Source: a bacterium
Lineage (GTDB): Bacteria > JAMCPX01
Assembly (NCBI GenBank): GCA_021787655.1
Contig: JAJYLM010000096.1
Span: 1 to 7,808 of the forward strand
Direction: 5' to 3'
DNA length: 7,808 nt
Part shown: one piece after another, positions 1 to 7,075 of the stretch
Layout: each line of letters starts with the position of its first letter
How positions within the stretch are numbered: the stretch's first letter is position 1
Notes under the pieces: generated by a model
The model's input: only the letters and a program-made list of their open reading frames with translations
Databases searched by the model: none
What the model was told of the DNA's origin: nothing
Program-made: the position numbers and the translations under genes

Positions 1-649
1 CGGGTGCCTCCTTGGGCTTGTTCCTCCTGCCGAATTGTACCGGACATGCATCGATGATGTCAATCACCGAGAATCCCTTGTGCATGATCGCCTGTTTGAT
101 CAGCTGCTCCGTCTGTGCCGTATGGTACGATGTGGTCCGTGCGACAAACGTCGCCCCTGCACCCTCTGCAAGTTTGACGATGTCGAAGGGCGGGTCGATA
201 TTTCCGTACGGCATCGTGGTCGCAATCGCCCCGATCGGTGTCGTCGGCGCTACCTGACCGCCCGTCATACCGTAGATCGAATTGTTGAACACGAGCAGGG
301 TTATCTCGATATTGCGCCGTGCCGCGTGGATAAAATGGTTGCCGCCGATCGCCGCAGCATCTCCGTCACCGCTTACCACGATGACCTTGAGCTTTGGATT
401 TGATAGTCTGATGCCGGTTGCAAATGCAAGTGCACGTCCGTGCGTCGTATGCAGGGTGTTCATGTCAAGATACCCGGGAAGCCTCGAGGCGCAGCCGATA
501 CCGGAAACAACGGCAATGTCGTTCTTCTCCAGCTTCAGGCTGTCGATTGCCCTGAGCAGCGATTTCATGACGATGCCGTGACCGCATCCCGGACACCATA
601 TATGGGGAAGTGTACCTTTTCGTATGTATTTTTCATATTCAAATGCCAT
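1..649 (-). CDS. korB: 2-oxoglutarate:ferredoxin oxidoreductase, beta subunit (3' end cut by window edge)
   Basis: This is the thiamine-diphosphate subunit of the enzyme that interconverts 2-oxoglutarate + CoA and succinyl-CoA + CO2 using ferredoxin. The reading frame is open from ATG at 649 to the left edge, giving 216 residues and no stop. Visible marks are WCPGCGHG (residues 18-25, Cys19 and Cys22), GIGCAS (Cys53), the TPP/Mg motif GDGDAAAIGGNH starting at residue 94 and continuing to FNNSIYGMTGGQ (121-132), and CPVQFG (Cys202). Four cysteines so placed match the single [4Fe-4S] cluster of this family's beta subunits. The start is supported by AAGGAG 8 bases upstream and by the family-typical N terminus. 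It overlaps the end of korA by 11 bases, which suggests translational coupling of the two subunits. Family members run to roughly 250-300 residues, so the C terminus is missing here. A related 2-oxoacid substrate is possible, but the sucCD neighbourhood favours 2-oxoglutarate. Confidence 0.93.
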   Translation of the reverse strand, partial: MAFEYEKYIRKGTLPHIWCPGCGHGIVMKSLLRAIDSLKLEKNDIAVVSGIGCASRLPGYLDMNTLHTTHGRALAFATGIRLSNPKLKVIVVSGDGDAAAIGGNHFIHAARRNIEITLLVFNNSIYGMTGGQVAPTTPIGAIATTMPYGNIDPPFDIVKLAEGAGATFVARTTSYHTAQTEQLIKQAIMHKGFSVIDIIDACPVQFGRRNKPKEAP

Positions 650-1790
650 GGATCAGCTCCTTTACTTTTTCGATTATGTCGTGCGGATGAATGATCTCTA
701 TGTTCACCCTGTTGACACCGTAGACCTTTGTCCTGCCATGTGCAGCCCGTTCCACTTCCAGGATGAGCTGGCCGAAATTGAGCTCGGGGACGAGGAGGAA
801 CTTGACCTTCTGTGCAAGCTTTTCGATAGCTGCATCATCGAACGGCCAGATCGTAATGTACCTGAGCATTCCGGCTTTGATGCCCTGTTCCCTCAGCGCG
901 TTGACCGCATATTTCGCTGCACGTGCCGATGAACCGTAGGCAACAATACCGACCTCGGCATCATCGAGCATATAGGATTCCGTCTTGAAGATGTCCTTCT
1001 TGTACAGGTCAACCTTCTCCATGATCCGGTGCAGTTCTTTTTCTATCAGATCCCCGTTGTTTGTCGGAAAACCATCTGTCCTGTGGTTAAGACCGGTCAC
1101 GTGGAACCTGTATCCTGTCCCGTATGCTGCCATCGGAGGCACCAGCGGCAGGGGTGAATTCGCAATATCGAACGGTTTGTATTGTTCCGGTGGAACGGTC
1201 GGCTTGAGTCTGTCCACGACTTCGAGTTCACCTTTCTCCGGGAAAATGATCCTCTCTCTCATGTGGGCTATGATCTCGTCGAGCAGCAGGATAACCGGTA
1301 TTCTGTACTTTTCCGTGATGTTGAATGCACGGACCGTTTCCGAAAAGATCTCGGGAATGGAATTCGGCGCAAGAGCGATGATCGGGTGATCCCCGTGGGT
1401 ACCCCACCGCGCCTGCATCACGTCTCCCTGCGACGGACCTGTGGGTGCTCCGGTGCTCGGTCCTCCCCGCATAACGTTCACGATCACACAGGGGATCTCG
1501 TTGAATGAAGCAAATCCGAGGTTTTCCTGCTTTAAGGAAAAGCCAGGACCGCTCGTTGCAGTCATTGCCTTCTTTCCTGTGAGTGAAGCACCGATGACCG
1601 CTGCCATTGCCGCGATCTCGTCTTCCATCTGTATCATGACGCCGCCGTACTTCGGCAGCTTTCTTGAAAGTCCTTCCGGTATTTCGGACGACGGTGTTAT
1701 CGGATATCCCGCATAGAATTGAATTCCGGCATACAGCGCACCTTCAACACACGCTTCGTTGCCCGATATCAGTAATGCCTTTTTCTCCAT
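639..1790 (-). CDS. korA: 2-oxoglutarate:ferredoxin oxidoreductase, alpha subunit
   Basis: This 383-residue cytoplasmic subunit pairs with KorB to form the active site for reversible oxidative decarboxylation of 2-oxoglutarate to succinyl-CoA. The N-terminal pyrimidine-binding domain of the pyruvate:ferredoxin oxidoreductase family is clear: YPITPSSE (residues 29-36), QMEDEIAA (54-61), TSGPGFSLKQE (79-89), MRGGPSTG (107-114) and THGDHP (131-136). GLNHRTDGFP (233-242) and a C-terminal transketolase-like domain with AYGSSAR (284-290) follow. The length is normal for alpha subunits that lack a fused gamma domain, so a separate gamma subunit (korC) should exist, most likely just past korB outside the window. 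The start has AGGAGG at 1795-1800, four bases upstream. The gene begins 35 bases after korD. Related 2-oxoacid oxidoreductases (2-oxoisovalerate type) share these motifs; I prefer 2-oxoglutarate because of THGDHP and the adjacent sucCD. Confidence 0.93.
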   Translation of the reverse strand: MEKKALLISGNEACVEGALYAGIQFYAGYPITPSSEIPEGLSRKLPKYGGVMIQMEDEIAAMAAVIGASLTGKKAMTATSGPGFSLKQENLGFASFNEIPCVIVNVMRGGPSTGAPTGPSQGDVMQARWGTHGDHPIIALAPNSIPEIFSETVRAFNITEKYRIPVILLLDEIIAHMRERIIFPEKGELEVVDRLKPTVPPEQYKPFDIANSPLPLVPPMAAYGTGYRFHVTGLNHRTDGFPTNNGDLIEKELHRIMEKVDLYKKDIFKTESYMLDDAEVGIVAYGSSARAAKYAVNALREQGIKAGMLRYITIWPFDDAAIEKLAQKVKFLLVPELNFGQLILEVERAAHGRTKVYGVNRVNIEIIHPHDIIEKVKELIHGI

Positions 1791-1825
1791 TGTTCCTCCT
1801 CAAGGTTTCTCAAAAGATATGTCTG

Positions 1826-2059
1826 TTAAGATTTTTCCGGCAGATCCACATAGATAGCGAAATCCGGACAGAACAGTTCACACCTCATACATCCCGTGCA
1901 CTTGTCCAGATTGGCGACAGATACTACAAGATCTTTCATCACGAGAACGTCTTCAGGGCAGTAAACTACACATATTTCGCACCCCTTACACCGTTCTTCT
2001 ATAATTTTTATTTTGTGCTTTTGTTGCTGTTTGGTTTCAGCAGCCTGCGTTTCAGCCAT
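1826..2059 (-). CDS. korD: 2-oxoglutarate:ferredoxin oxidoreductase, delta subunit (2x[4Fe-4S] ferredoxin-like)
   Basis: This small 77-residue protein carries two complete CxxCxxCxxxCP motifs: Cys24/27/30/34 and Cys54/57/60/64. It is therefore a bacterial-type ferredoxin domain binding two [4Fe-4S] clusters. Its place immediately before korA and korB identifies it as the electron-transfer (delta) subunit, passing electrons between the TPP site and free ferredoxin. About 20 polar, Gln/Lys-rich residues precede the first cluster and show no known motif. ATG at 2059 is supported by AAAGGGG at 2068-2074, about 8 bases upstream. It lies 19 bases after sucD and 35 bases before korA, which fits one transcript. 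A stand-alone ferredoxin is the alternative, but a dedicated korD at the head of the kor genes is a familiar arrangement. Confidence 0.9.
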   Translation of the reverse strand: MAETQAAETKQQQKHKIKIIEERCKGCEICVVYCPEDVLVMKDLVVSVANLDKCTGCMRCELFCPDFAIYVDLPEKS

Positions 2060-2078
2060 TTATTGTTCCCCTTTCTGT

Positions 2079-3047
2079 TTATCTTTTTTTTGCTTTTTTA
2101 CCGGTCTTCACTTTTTTACCGGCAGGCTTCGCCTTCTTTTTCGCCTTCGCTGACGAAGACTTCTTTCTGGCCTTGACCTTCTTCAGCAGATCGTACATGG
2201 TCTGTCCAATCTCAGCGGGACTTCTTGAAACCTTGATACCGACCGACTCAAGGGTCTCAATCTTATCCTGGGCGGTTGTCTTGCCGCCGGTTATGATCGC
2301 CCCTGCATGTCCCATTCTCTTTCCCTTGGGTGCTGTCTGGCCTGCGATAAAGGCAACAACCGGTTTCTTCACATATTTCTTGATGTACTGCGCCGCATCG
2401 TCTTCCGCAGTGCCGCCAATCTCGCCAATCATAATGATCGCTTCTGTCTTCGGGTCGTTGTTGAACGCCTCGAGTGCATCGATAAAATTGGTCCCGATAA
2501 TCGGGTCGCCGCCGATACCAATGGCAGTCGATTGTCCAAGTCCGAGGACGGTCAGCTGGTACACGGCTTCATACGTCAGTGTTCCGCTCCGTGAGATAAT
2601 ACCCACGGTCCCGGGGTTATGAATCTTCGCCGGCATGATCCCCAGTTTTGCTTCACCCGGGGTAATGATGCCCGGACAGTTCGGACCGATGAGCCTGGTC
2701 TTCTTTCCCTTAAGATACGAAGAAACTTTCAGCATATCAAGGGTCGGAATTCCCTCGGTAATACAGACGACGAGTTCGATGCCTGCATCGGCAGCTTCCA
2801 TAATGGCATCCGCTGCAAAGGGAGGCGGAACAAAGATCATGGACGCATTCGGTTTGGTCGCTGCCACAGCCTCGGCAACGGTATTGAACACGGGGATACC
2901 TTCTACGTTGCTCCCGCCCTTGCCCGGCGTCACACCGCCGACAATCCTGGTCCCATAGTCCCTGCACTGCAGGGTATGGAACATACCGTCCTTGCCGGTT
3001 ATCCCCTGCACAATGACTTTCGTTTGTTTATTGACAAATATACTCAT
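2079..3047 (-). CDS. sucD: Succinyl-CoA synthetase, alpha subunit, with lysine-rich C-terminal tail
   Basis: This subunit binds CoA and carries the phosphohistidine of succinyl-CoA synthetase (succinate + CoA + ATP to succinyl-CoA + ADP + Pi, reversible). The N-terminal CoA-binding domain includes VQGITGKDGMFH (residues 13-24) and GGVTPGKGG (37-45). IGPNCPGII (120-128) and SRSGTLTYE (152-160) follow, then the active-site loop GHAGAI with His247, equivalent to E. coli His246. The recognisable enzyme ends near residue 291, close to the usual length of about 290, yet the frame runs on to 322. The extra 31 residues are almost only Lys, Ala, Ser, Gly, Arg and Val, like a histone H1 tail, which is not part of the normal family. 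The start ATG overlaps the sucC stop as ATGA, with GAGGTG four bases upstream, so the subunits are probably translationally coupled. The enzyme function is certain; the tail's role is unknown. Confidence 0.96.
   Translation of the reverse strand: MSIFVNKQTKVIVQGITGKDGMFHTLQCRDYGTRIVGGVTPGKGGSNVEGIPVFNTVAEAVAATKPNASMIFVPPPFAADAIMEAADAGIELVVCITEGIPTLDMLKVSSYLKGKKTRLIGPNCPGIITPGEAKLGIMPAKIHNPGTVGIISRSGTLTYEAVYQLTVLGLGQSTAIGIGGDPIIGTNFIDALEAFNNDPKTEAIIMIGEIGGTAEDDAAQYIKKYVKKPVVAFIAGQTAPKGKRMGHAGAIITGGKTTAQDKIETLESVGIKVSRSPAEIGQTMYDLLKKVKARKKSSSAKAKKKAKPAGKKVKTGKKAKKR
2093..2122. repeat. 12-base direct repeat inside the sucD tail
   Basis: CTTTTTTACCGG occurs exactly at 2093-2104 and 2111-2122, 18 bases apart from start to start. 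On the coding strand this places two GKK units six codons apart in the lysine-rich tail of SucD. It suggests the tail grew at least partly by short duplication. Confidence 0.8.
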
Positions 3048-4213
3048 TTCTCACCTCGTACAGCCTTGACCACTTTCTCGGCAGCATCTGCCATCCCCGA
3101 GGCTGTTATCAGATTCAGCCCCGATTCATCAAGCATTTTTTTGCCGAGTTCAACGTTCGTACCTTCCAGCCTGACCACGAGAGGTACGTTAATGTTTACC
3201 TCTTTTGCAGCAGCAATGACACCTGCTGCAATCACATCACACTTCATGATACCGCCAAAAATATTCACCAGAATACCTTTGACCTTTTCGTCGGACAGAA
3301 TGATCTTGAATGCGTGTGTCACCTGTTCTTTCGACGCTCCGCCGCCGACATCGAGGAAGTTTGCCGGCTCTCCGCCGTAAAACTTGATGATGTCCATGGT
3401 CGACATCGCAAGCCCGGCCCCATTCACCATGCAGCCGATATTACCGTTCAGGCTTACATAGCTCAGGCCGTGGGATTTTGCATCAAGTTCTTTCGCATCT
3501 TCTTCGTTGACGTCCCGGAGGGCTTCGATATCCTTGTGCCGGAACAGTGCGTTGTCGTCAAAATTGATCTTTGCATCGAGTGCAAAGATGTTGTTGTCCC
3601 TGGTCAGGACAAGCGGATTTATCTCAACGAGGCTGCAATCGAGTTCAACGAACATCCTGTAGAGGGCTTTGACGAACTTCGCAAATTTGCCGACCAGGTC
3701 GCCGCTGAGTCCCAGCTTGTAGGCGACCTTCCTTCCGTAGAAGTCCTGAATACCGGCAACGGGATCAATAAACTCCTTAATGATCTTCTCCGGCGTTTTT
3801 GATGCCACCTCTTCGATCTCCATGCCGCCTTCCGTACTCGCCATGACCACGATCTGTTTGGAGGTCCTGTCGATGATCATTCCGAGGTAGAGTTCCTTGG
3901 CGATTGCACCGGCCTCTTCGACGTAGACCTTCTTGACGACCTTGCCCTCGGGTCCCGTCTGATGGGTGACGAGGGTCATGCCGATCATCTTCGACGCGAC
4001 CTCTTTCACTTCATCCGGCGTGTTGACGAGCTTCACACCGCCGCCCTTGCCTCTGCCGCCGGCATGGATCTGTGCCTTGACGACGAACTTGCTCACCCCG
4101 AGCTGCTGCGCCGCCGCATACGCCTCATCGGCTGAGAATGCGGCCTTGCCCTTCGGAACGGGTACACCGAACTTCGTCATTAATTCTTTCGCCTGATATT
4201 CATGTATATTCAT
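3044..4213 (-). CDS. sucC: Succinyl-CoA synthetase (ADP-forming type), beta subunit
   Basis: This is the nucleotide- and succinate-binding subunit that joins SucD in the cytoplasm, linking succinyl-CoA to ATP formation or use. At 389 residues it matches E. coli SucC (388). The N terminus MNIHEYQAKEL is typical. The ATP-grasp domain shows KAQIHAGGRGKGGGV (residues 46-60), EINPL with Asn199, and LDAKI with Asp213; Asn199 and Asp213 fall at the same positions as the Mg-binding residues of the E. coli enzyme. The C-terminal ligase domain shows LNGNIGCMVNGAGLAM (255-270), FLDVGGGAS (286-294), NIFGGIMKCD (317-326) and RLEGTN (348-353). The start has AAGAGGT four bases upstream. The gene lies 15 bases after sdhB and overlaps sucD by four bases. 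ATP rather than GTP use is the usual bacterial case and is not proved by the sequence. Confidence 0.97.
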   Translation of the reverse strand: MNIHEYQAKELMTKFGVPVPKGKAAFSADEAYAAAQQLGVSKFVVKAQIHAGGRGKGGGVKLVNTPDEVKEVASKMIGMTLVTHQTGPEGKVVKKVYVEEAGAIAKELYLGMIIDRTSKQIVVMASTEGGMEIEEVASKTPEKIIKEFIDPVAGIQDFYGRKVAYKLGLSGDLVGKFAKFVKALYRMFVELDCSLVEINPLVLTRDNNIFALDAKINFDDNALFRHKDIEALRDVNEEDAKELDAKSHGLSYVSLNGNIGCMVNGAGLAMSTMDIIKFYGGEPANFLDVGGGASKEQVTHAFKIILSDEKVKGILVNIFGGIMKCDVIAAGVIAAAKEVNINVPLVVRLEGTNVELGKKMLDESGLNLITASGMADAAEKVVKAVRGEK

Positions 4214-4228
4214 GGTTACCTCTTTTCC

Positions 4229-4930
4229 TTATAACTTTGTTGTCACGAGGGCCGTCTTGAGCTTCGCAATGTGGTTCGTGATATTGATCTCTTTCGGACA
4301 GGCCTCATTACAGTTAAATATGGTATGGCACCTGAAAACGCCATGCTTGTCATTCACAACGCTCAGCCGTTCTTCCGCAGCGGTATCCCGGGTATCGAAG
4401 ATGTACCGGTATGCCTTCAACAATGCTGAAGGACCGAGATATTCGTCATCGGCCCAGAACGACGGGCATGAGGAAGTACACGCAGCGCAGAGAATACAGG
4501 TCGTTGATTCTTCTATGAGTTTTTGCTGTTCCGGAGACTGCAGTCTTTCCTTCTCCGGCACGGGGCCGTCATTGATGAGATACGGCTTGATCTTATTGAA
4601 TTTTTCATAGAATTTATCGAGGTCAACGACCAGGTCCTTGATAACCGGGAATGACGGGAGCGGCCGTACCGTGATCGTTCCCGGCTTGAGGTCCTGCACG
4701 TGCGTCTGGCAGGCAAGACCGTTCTTGCCGTTGATGTTCATGGCACAGGAACCGCAGATGGCGTGACCGCAGGATCTTCTGAACGAGAGCGTTTCATCAT
4801 AATGCCACCGTATATCATTCAGGCAGTCAAGTATCGTTGAGTTCGGTTGTGCTTCCACCGTGTACTCTTTGTAGGACGGCTTTGAATCATTCTCAGGGCT
4901 AAATTTCTGAATCTTGAATGTTATCTTCAC
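4229..4930 (-). CDS. sdhB: Succinate dehydrogenase/fumarate reductase, iron-sulfur subunit
   Basis: This 233-residue subunit carries electrons from the flavin of SdhA to the quinone site at the membrane anchor. The N-terminal plant-type ferredoxin domain has its [2Fe-2S] ligands at Cys54, Cys59, Cys62 and Cys74, in SCGHAICGSCAM and NGLAC. The C-terminal domain has CILCAACTSSCP (Cys145/148/151/155) and CHTIFNCNEACP (Cys201/207/211). By comparison with E. coli, Cys145/148/151/211 hold a [4Fe-4S] cluster and Cys155/201/207 a [3Fe-4S] cluster. The quinone-site stretch reads CPSFWADDEYLGP, with only the first of the two Trp found in E. coli. The start is GTG, chosen because AGGAGG sits at 4938-4943 and the family N terminus begins here. 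It starts 12 bases after sdhA. A fumarate reductase role in vivo cannot be excluded. Confidence 0.96.
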   Translation of the reverse strand: MKITFKIQKFSPENDSKPSYKEYTVEAQPNSTILDCLNDIRWHYDETLSFRRSCGHAICGSCAMNINGKNGLACQTHVQDLKPGTITVRPLPSFPVIKDLVVDLDKFYEKFNKIKPYLINDGPVPEKERLQSPEQQKLIEESTTCILCAACTSSCPSFWADDEYLGPSALLKAYRYIFDTRDTAAEERLSVVNDKHGVFRCHTIFNCNEACPKEINITNHIAKLKTALVTTKL

Positions 4931-4937
4931 TGTTCTT

Positions 4938-4943
4938 CCTCCT
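4938..4943 (-). promoter_or_regulatory. Ribosome binding site fixing the GTG start of sdhB
   Basis: AGGAGG on the minus strand lies 7 bases before GTG at 4930 and touches the sdhA stop codon (TGA, 4943-4945). Such a strong site directly ahead of a GTG supports that non-ATG start and suggests ribosomes ending sdhA can restart on sdhB. Confidence 0.7.
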
Positions 4944-6676
4944 CAGTACTTTCTTTCTTGCGGTTGATACCTGGTAATGGAAACAGCCTTTTGTTTCATC
5001 TCAGGCCTTCCGTCCTTGCCCTTTGCGGCCAGCGTGTGCTTGAGGAATTTCACGTCATCGCGTTTCGGATAATCCGTTCTTGAATGGGCACCGCGGCTCT
5101 CCTTTCTGAAATCCGCAGATGCGAGAACGACCTCTGCATACTCGAGCATATTGCCAAGCTCTATTGCGTCCTTGAGCTGCATGTTAAAGTTTTTTCCGGT
5201 ATCGCTCATGCCGATATTCTTATACCGCTCCTGTAAGTCCTTTATATCCTTCAAGCCTTTCTTCAAGAGCTTTTCCTCACGGAAAACAGCGGCAGTCTCC
5301 CAGAGCAGCGACTGCATATCTTCACGCAGCTTTGATACGTTTTCCTTACCCTTGCCGCTTAAAAGCCATTCAACCATTTTTACAGTACTTTCAGCAGAGT
5401 CTTTTGGTACAACCGGCCTGTCTGCCTGCTGGACAAAATCGTACATGTGCTTGCCGGCGCGCCTGCCGAATACGGTGGTATCCACAAGCGAGTTTGCTCC
5501 GAGTCTGTTTGCGCCATGCACGGATTCACAGGCAGCTTCGCCGCCTGCGTACAGCCCCACAACCGGCGTACTCTTTTCATCCCGAATGACATTGCTGTGC
5601 GAATCTGTCGGTATACCACCCATAAAGTAATGCGCTGTCGGCGCTACGGGAATGGGTTCTTTTGTACAGTCGACGCCTGCATAGGTGATGGCGAATTTAT
5701 AAATCTCTGGCAGCCTTTCCAGTATCTTTTCCCTGCCGATATGGTGTATCTGCAGCAGGACGTGGTCTTTCTTCGGTCCTACCCCCCTGCCTTCCTGGAT
5801 TTCGGTGTAGATGGCCCTCGATGTAATATCCCTCGGTGCGAGGTCCTTCATATCAGGTGCATACTTCTCCATGAACCGTTCACCTTTGCTGTTGACAAGA
5901 TATCCGCCTTCACCCCGCACGCCTTCCGTAATCAGGATACCGAGCGGATAGATGCCTGTTGGATGGAACTGGGTAAACTCCATGTCCATAAGGGGTAATC
6001 CCTCCCTGTAAAGCATGGAAAGTGCATCACCGGTTGATTCATGGGCATTGGAAGAAATCCTGTATATGCGGCCTCCGCCCCCGGTTGCAATCATGACAGC
6101 CTTCGATGTAAACACGTGCACGGTTCCGGTCCTTAATTCCACTGCAACGACGCCTTTCGCCGTATTGTTTTCCAGGATCAGCTTTGTCACAAAGAACTCC
6201 GGATAATACTTCACCTTTTCCTTCAGACTTTGCTCATACAGGGTATGGAGAGCAACGTGTCCTGTCCTGTCTGCAGAGTATGCTATTCTCGGTCTCGAAT
6301 GTCCGCCGAACGGCCTCTGGGCTATCTTGCCATCTGGCATGCGCGAAAAAGGCGTGCCCATGTGTTCAAGTTCATACACAACTTCAATGGCATCTTTGGC
6401 AAGGGTTTCTATTGCGTCCTGATCCCCTAAATAATCGCTGCCTTTTACCGTATCGAACATGTGGAGTTCCCATGCATCTTCACCCTGGGATTTGTTGTTA
6501 TTCAATGCTGCCGCCATACCTCCCTGTGCCGTTGTCGAATGTGACCGGGTCGGAAAAACCTTGGTCAATACTGCAACATCGGCTATCGGCGCAACCTTCA
6601 ATGCTGCCATCGTACCGGCAAGACCAGCACCGATGACCAGTACATCATGATAATGTGTTTCAATGTTTATTGCCAT
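4943..6676 (-). CDS. sdhA: Succinate dehydrogenase/fumarate reductase, flavoprotein subunit
   Basis: This is the catalytic flavoprotein that interconverts succinate and fumarate at the cytoplasmic face of the membrane. From ATG at 6676 it has 577 residues, near E. coli's 588. The FAD-binding fold starts with HDVLVIGAGLAG (residues 10-21). His46 in TRSHSTTAQGG is the expected site of covalent FAD. Active-site residues by family comparison are His238 (QFHPTG), Arg282 (PRDITSR, the proton-shuttle arginine), His349 (TAHYFMGG) and Arg391 (GANRLGANSL). RGEGGYL (254-260) and YAGGEAACESVHG (376-388) are also typical. The frame stays open upstream to 6799, but those 41 codons overlap sdhD, look nothing like the family, and the 6676 ATG has an excellent AAGGAG site. 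No signal peptide is present, as expected for a cytoplasm-facing subunit. The gene is intact, with all key residues present. Confidence 0.97.
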   Translation of the reverse strand: MAINIETHYHDVLVIGAGLAGTMAALKVAPIADVAVLTKVFPTRSHSTTAQGGMAAALNNNKSQGEDAWELHMFDTVKGSDYLGDQDAIETLAKDAIEVVYELEHMGTPFSRMPDGKIAQRPFGGHSRPRIAYSADRTGHVALHTLYEQSLKEKVKYYPEFFVTKLILENNTAKGVVAVELRTGTVHVFTSKAVMIATGGGGRIYRISSNAHESTGDALSMLYREGLPLMDMEFTQFHPTGIYPLGILITEGVRGEGGYLVNSKGERFMEKYAPDMKDLAPRDITSRAIYTEIQEGRGVGPKKDHVLLQIHHIGREKILERLPEIYKFAITYAGVDCTKEPIPVAPTAHYFMGGIPTDSHSNVIRDEKSTPVVGLYAGGEAACESVHGANRLGANSLVDTTVFGRRAGKHMYDFVQQADRPVVPKDSAESTVKMVEWLLSGKGKENVSKLREDMQSLLWETAAVFREEKLLKKGLKDIKDLQERYKNIGMSDTGKNFNMQLKDAIELGNMLEYAEVVLASADFRKESRGAHSRTDYPKRDDVKFLKHTLAAKGKDGRPEMKQKAVSITRYQPQERKY

Positions 6677-6683
6677 GTATATT

Positions 6684-6689
6684 CTCCTT
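6684..6689 (-). promoter_or_regulatory. Ribosome binding site deciding the sdhA start
   Basis: AAGGAG on the minus strand lies 7 bases before ATG at 6676 and overlaps the sdhD stop (TAA, 6688-6690). It supports the short sdhA start over the in-frame upstream ATG at 6799, which lies inside sdhD. Confidence 0.75.
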
Positions 6690-7065
6690 ACATTTTTACT
6701 GTCAACATCTGGGGTGAAAACGTGATGATCGTGAGCGCCCCGAGCACCAGCAACAGGGCTCCGCCGAGCACGATGAGCGAGTAGATGAATATTCTCCACC
6801 CGTCGTTGTGCACATAATCATCAACAACGACCCATAAACCCGCCAACCCGTGATACAGAGCAAAGACAAGGAACCCCAGATCAAAGGTCTTCCACAGCGG
6901 CGAGGTGAGCCTCGAGGCCACCGTCTGGTAGTTCGTTTCGCCCGTACCGATGAAATGCATAATGGTGAAATGGACGAGCAGGAGTACCACGAGGAAAATG
7001 CCCGTAATCCTCTGGAAAAACCACCGCTTCGTACCCGAATCGCCTGTAACAAATTTTATATTCAT
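6688..7065 (-). CDS. sdhD: Succinate dehydrogenase, membrane anchor subunit D
   Basis: This 125-residue integral membrane protein forms the hydrophobic anchor with SdhC and contributes to the quinone and heme sites. Three hydrophobic segments can be seen, at about residues 20-38, 62-81 and 92-115. QRITG (18-22) begins the first helix. The second contains LYHGLAGLWVVVDDYV: His72 and Tyr84 have the same 12-residue spacing as E. coli SdhD His71 (heme ligand) and Tyr83 (quinone hydrogen bond), so both functions are probably kept. It starts 10 bases after sdhC, with AGGAG at 7073-7077 overlapping the sdhC stop TAG. Anchor subunits diverge quickly, so the C/D label rests on this His/Tyr pattern and on gene order. 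Confidence 0.9.
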   Translation of the reverse strand: MNIKFVTGDSGTKRWFFQRITGIFLVVLLLVHFTIMHFIGTGETNYQTVASRLTSPLWKTFDLGFLVFALYHGLAGLWVVVDDYVHNDGWRIFIYSLIVLGGALLLVLGALTIITFSPQMLTVKM

Positions 7066-7075
7066 GTCTATACTC

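Noticed and set aside
1791..1825. Promoter in the 35-base korD-korA gap.
   Set aside because: The gap holds a good ribosome binding site for korA, but no pair of hexamers with proper spacing was found.
1664..2176. Plus-strand open frame with a Phe/Leu-rich stretch resembling membrane segments, opposite korD and the sucD tail.
   Set aside because: The Phe-rich part is the complement of the lysine-rich (AAA/AAG) sucD tail and of the korD leader; no ribosome site or conserved motif was found.
2619..3380. Long plus-strand open frame (253 codons) opposite sucD and sucC.
   Set aside because: It lies wholly antisense to two clearly conserved genes, shows no recognisable domain, and its amino acid composition looks like a codon shadow.
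3314..3802. Plus-strand open frame of 162 codons inside sucC.
   Set aside because: It is an antisense shadow of a highly conserved coding region.
6677..6799. In-frame upstream extension of sdhA to an ATG at 6799 (618 residues).
   Set aside because: The 41 extra residues overlap sdhD, do not resemble the family, and the ATG at 6676 has a strong ribosome binding site and the typical N terminus.
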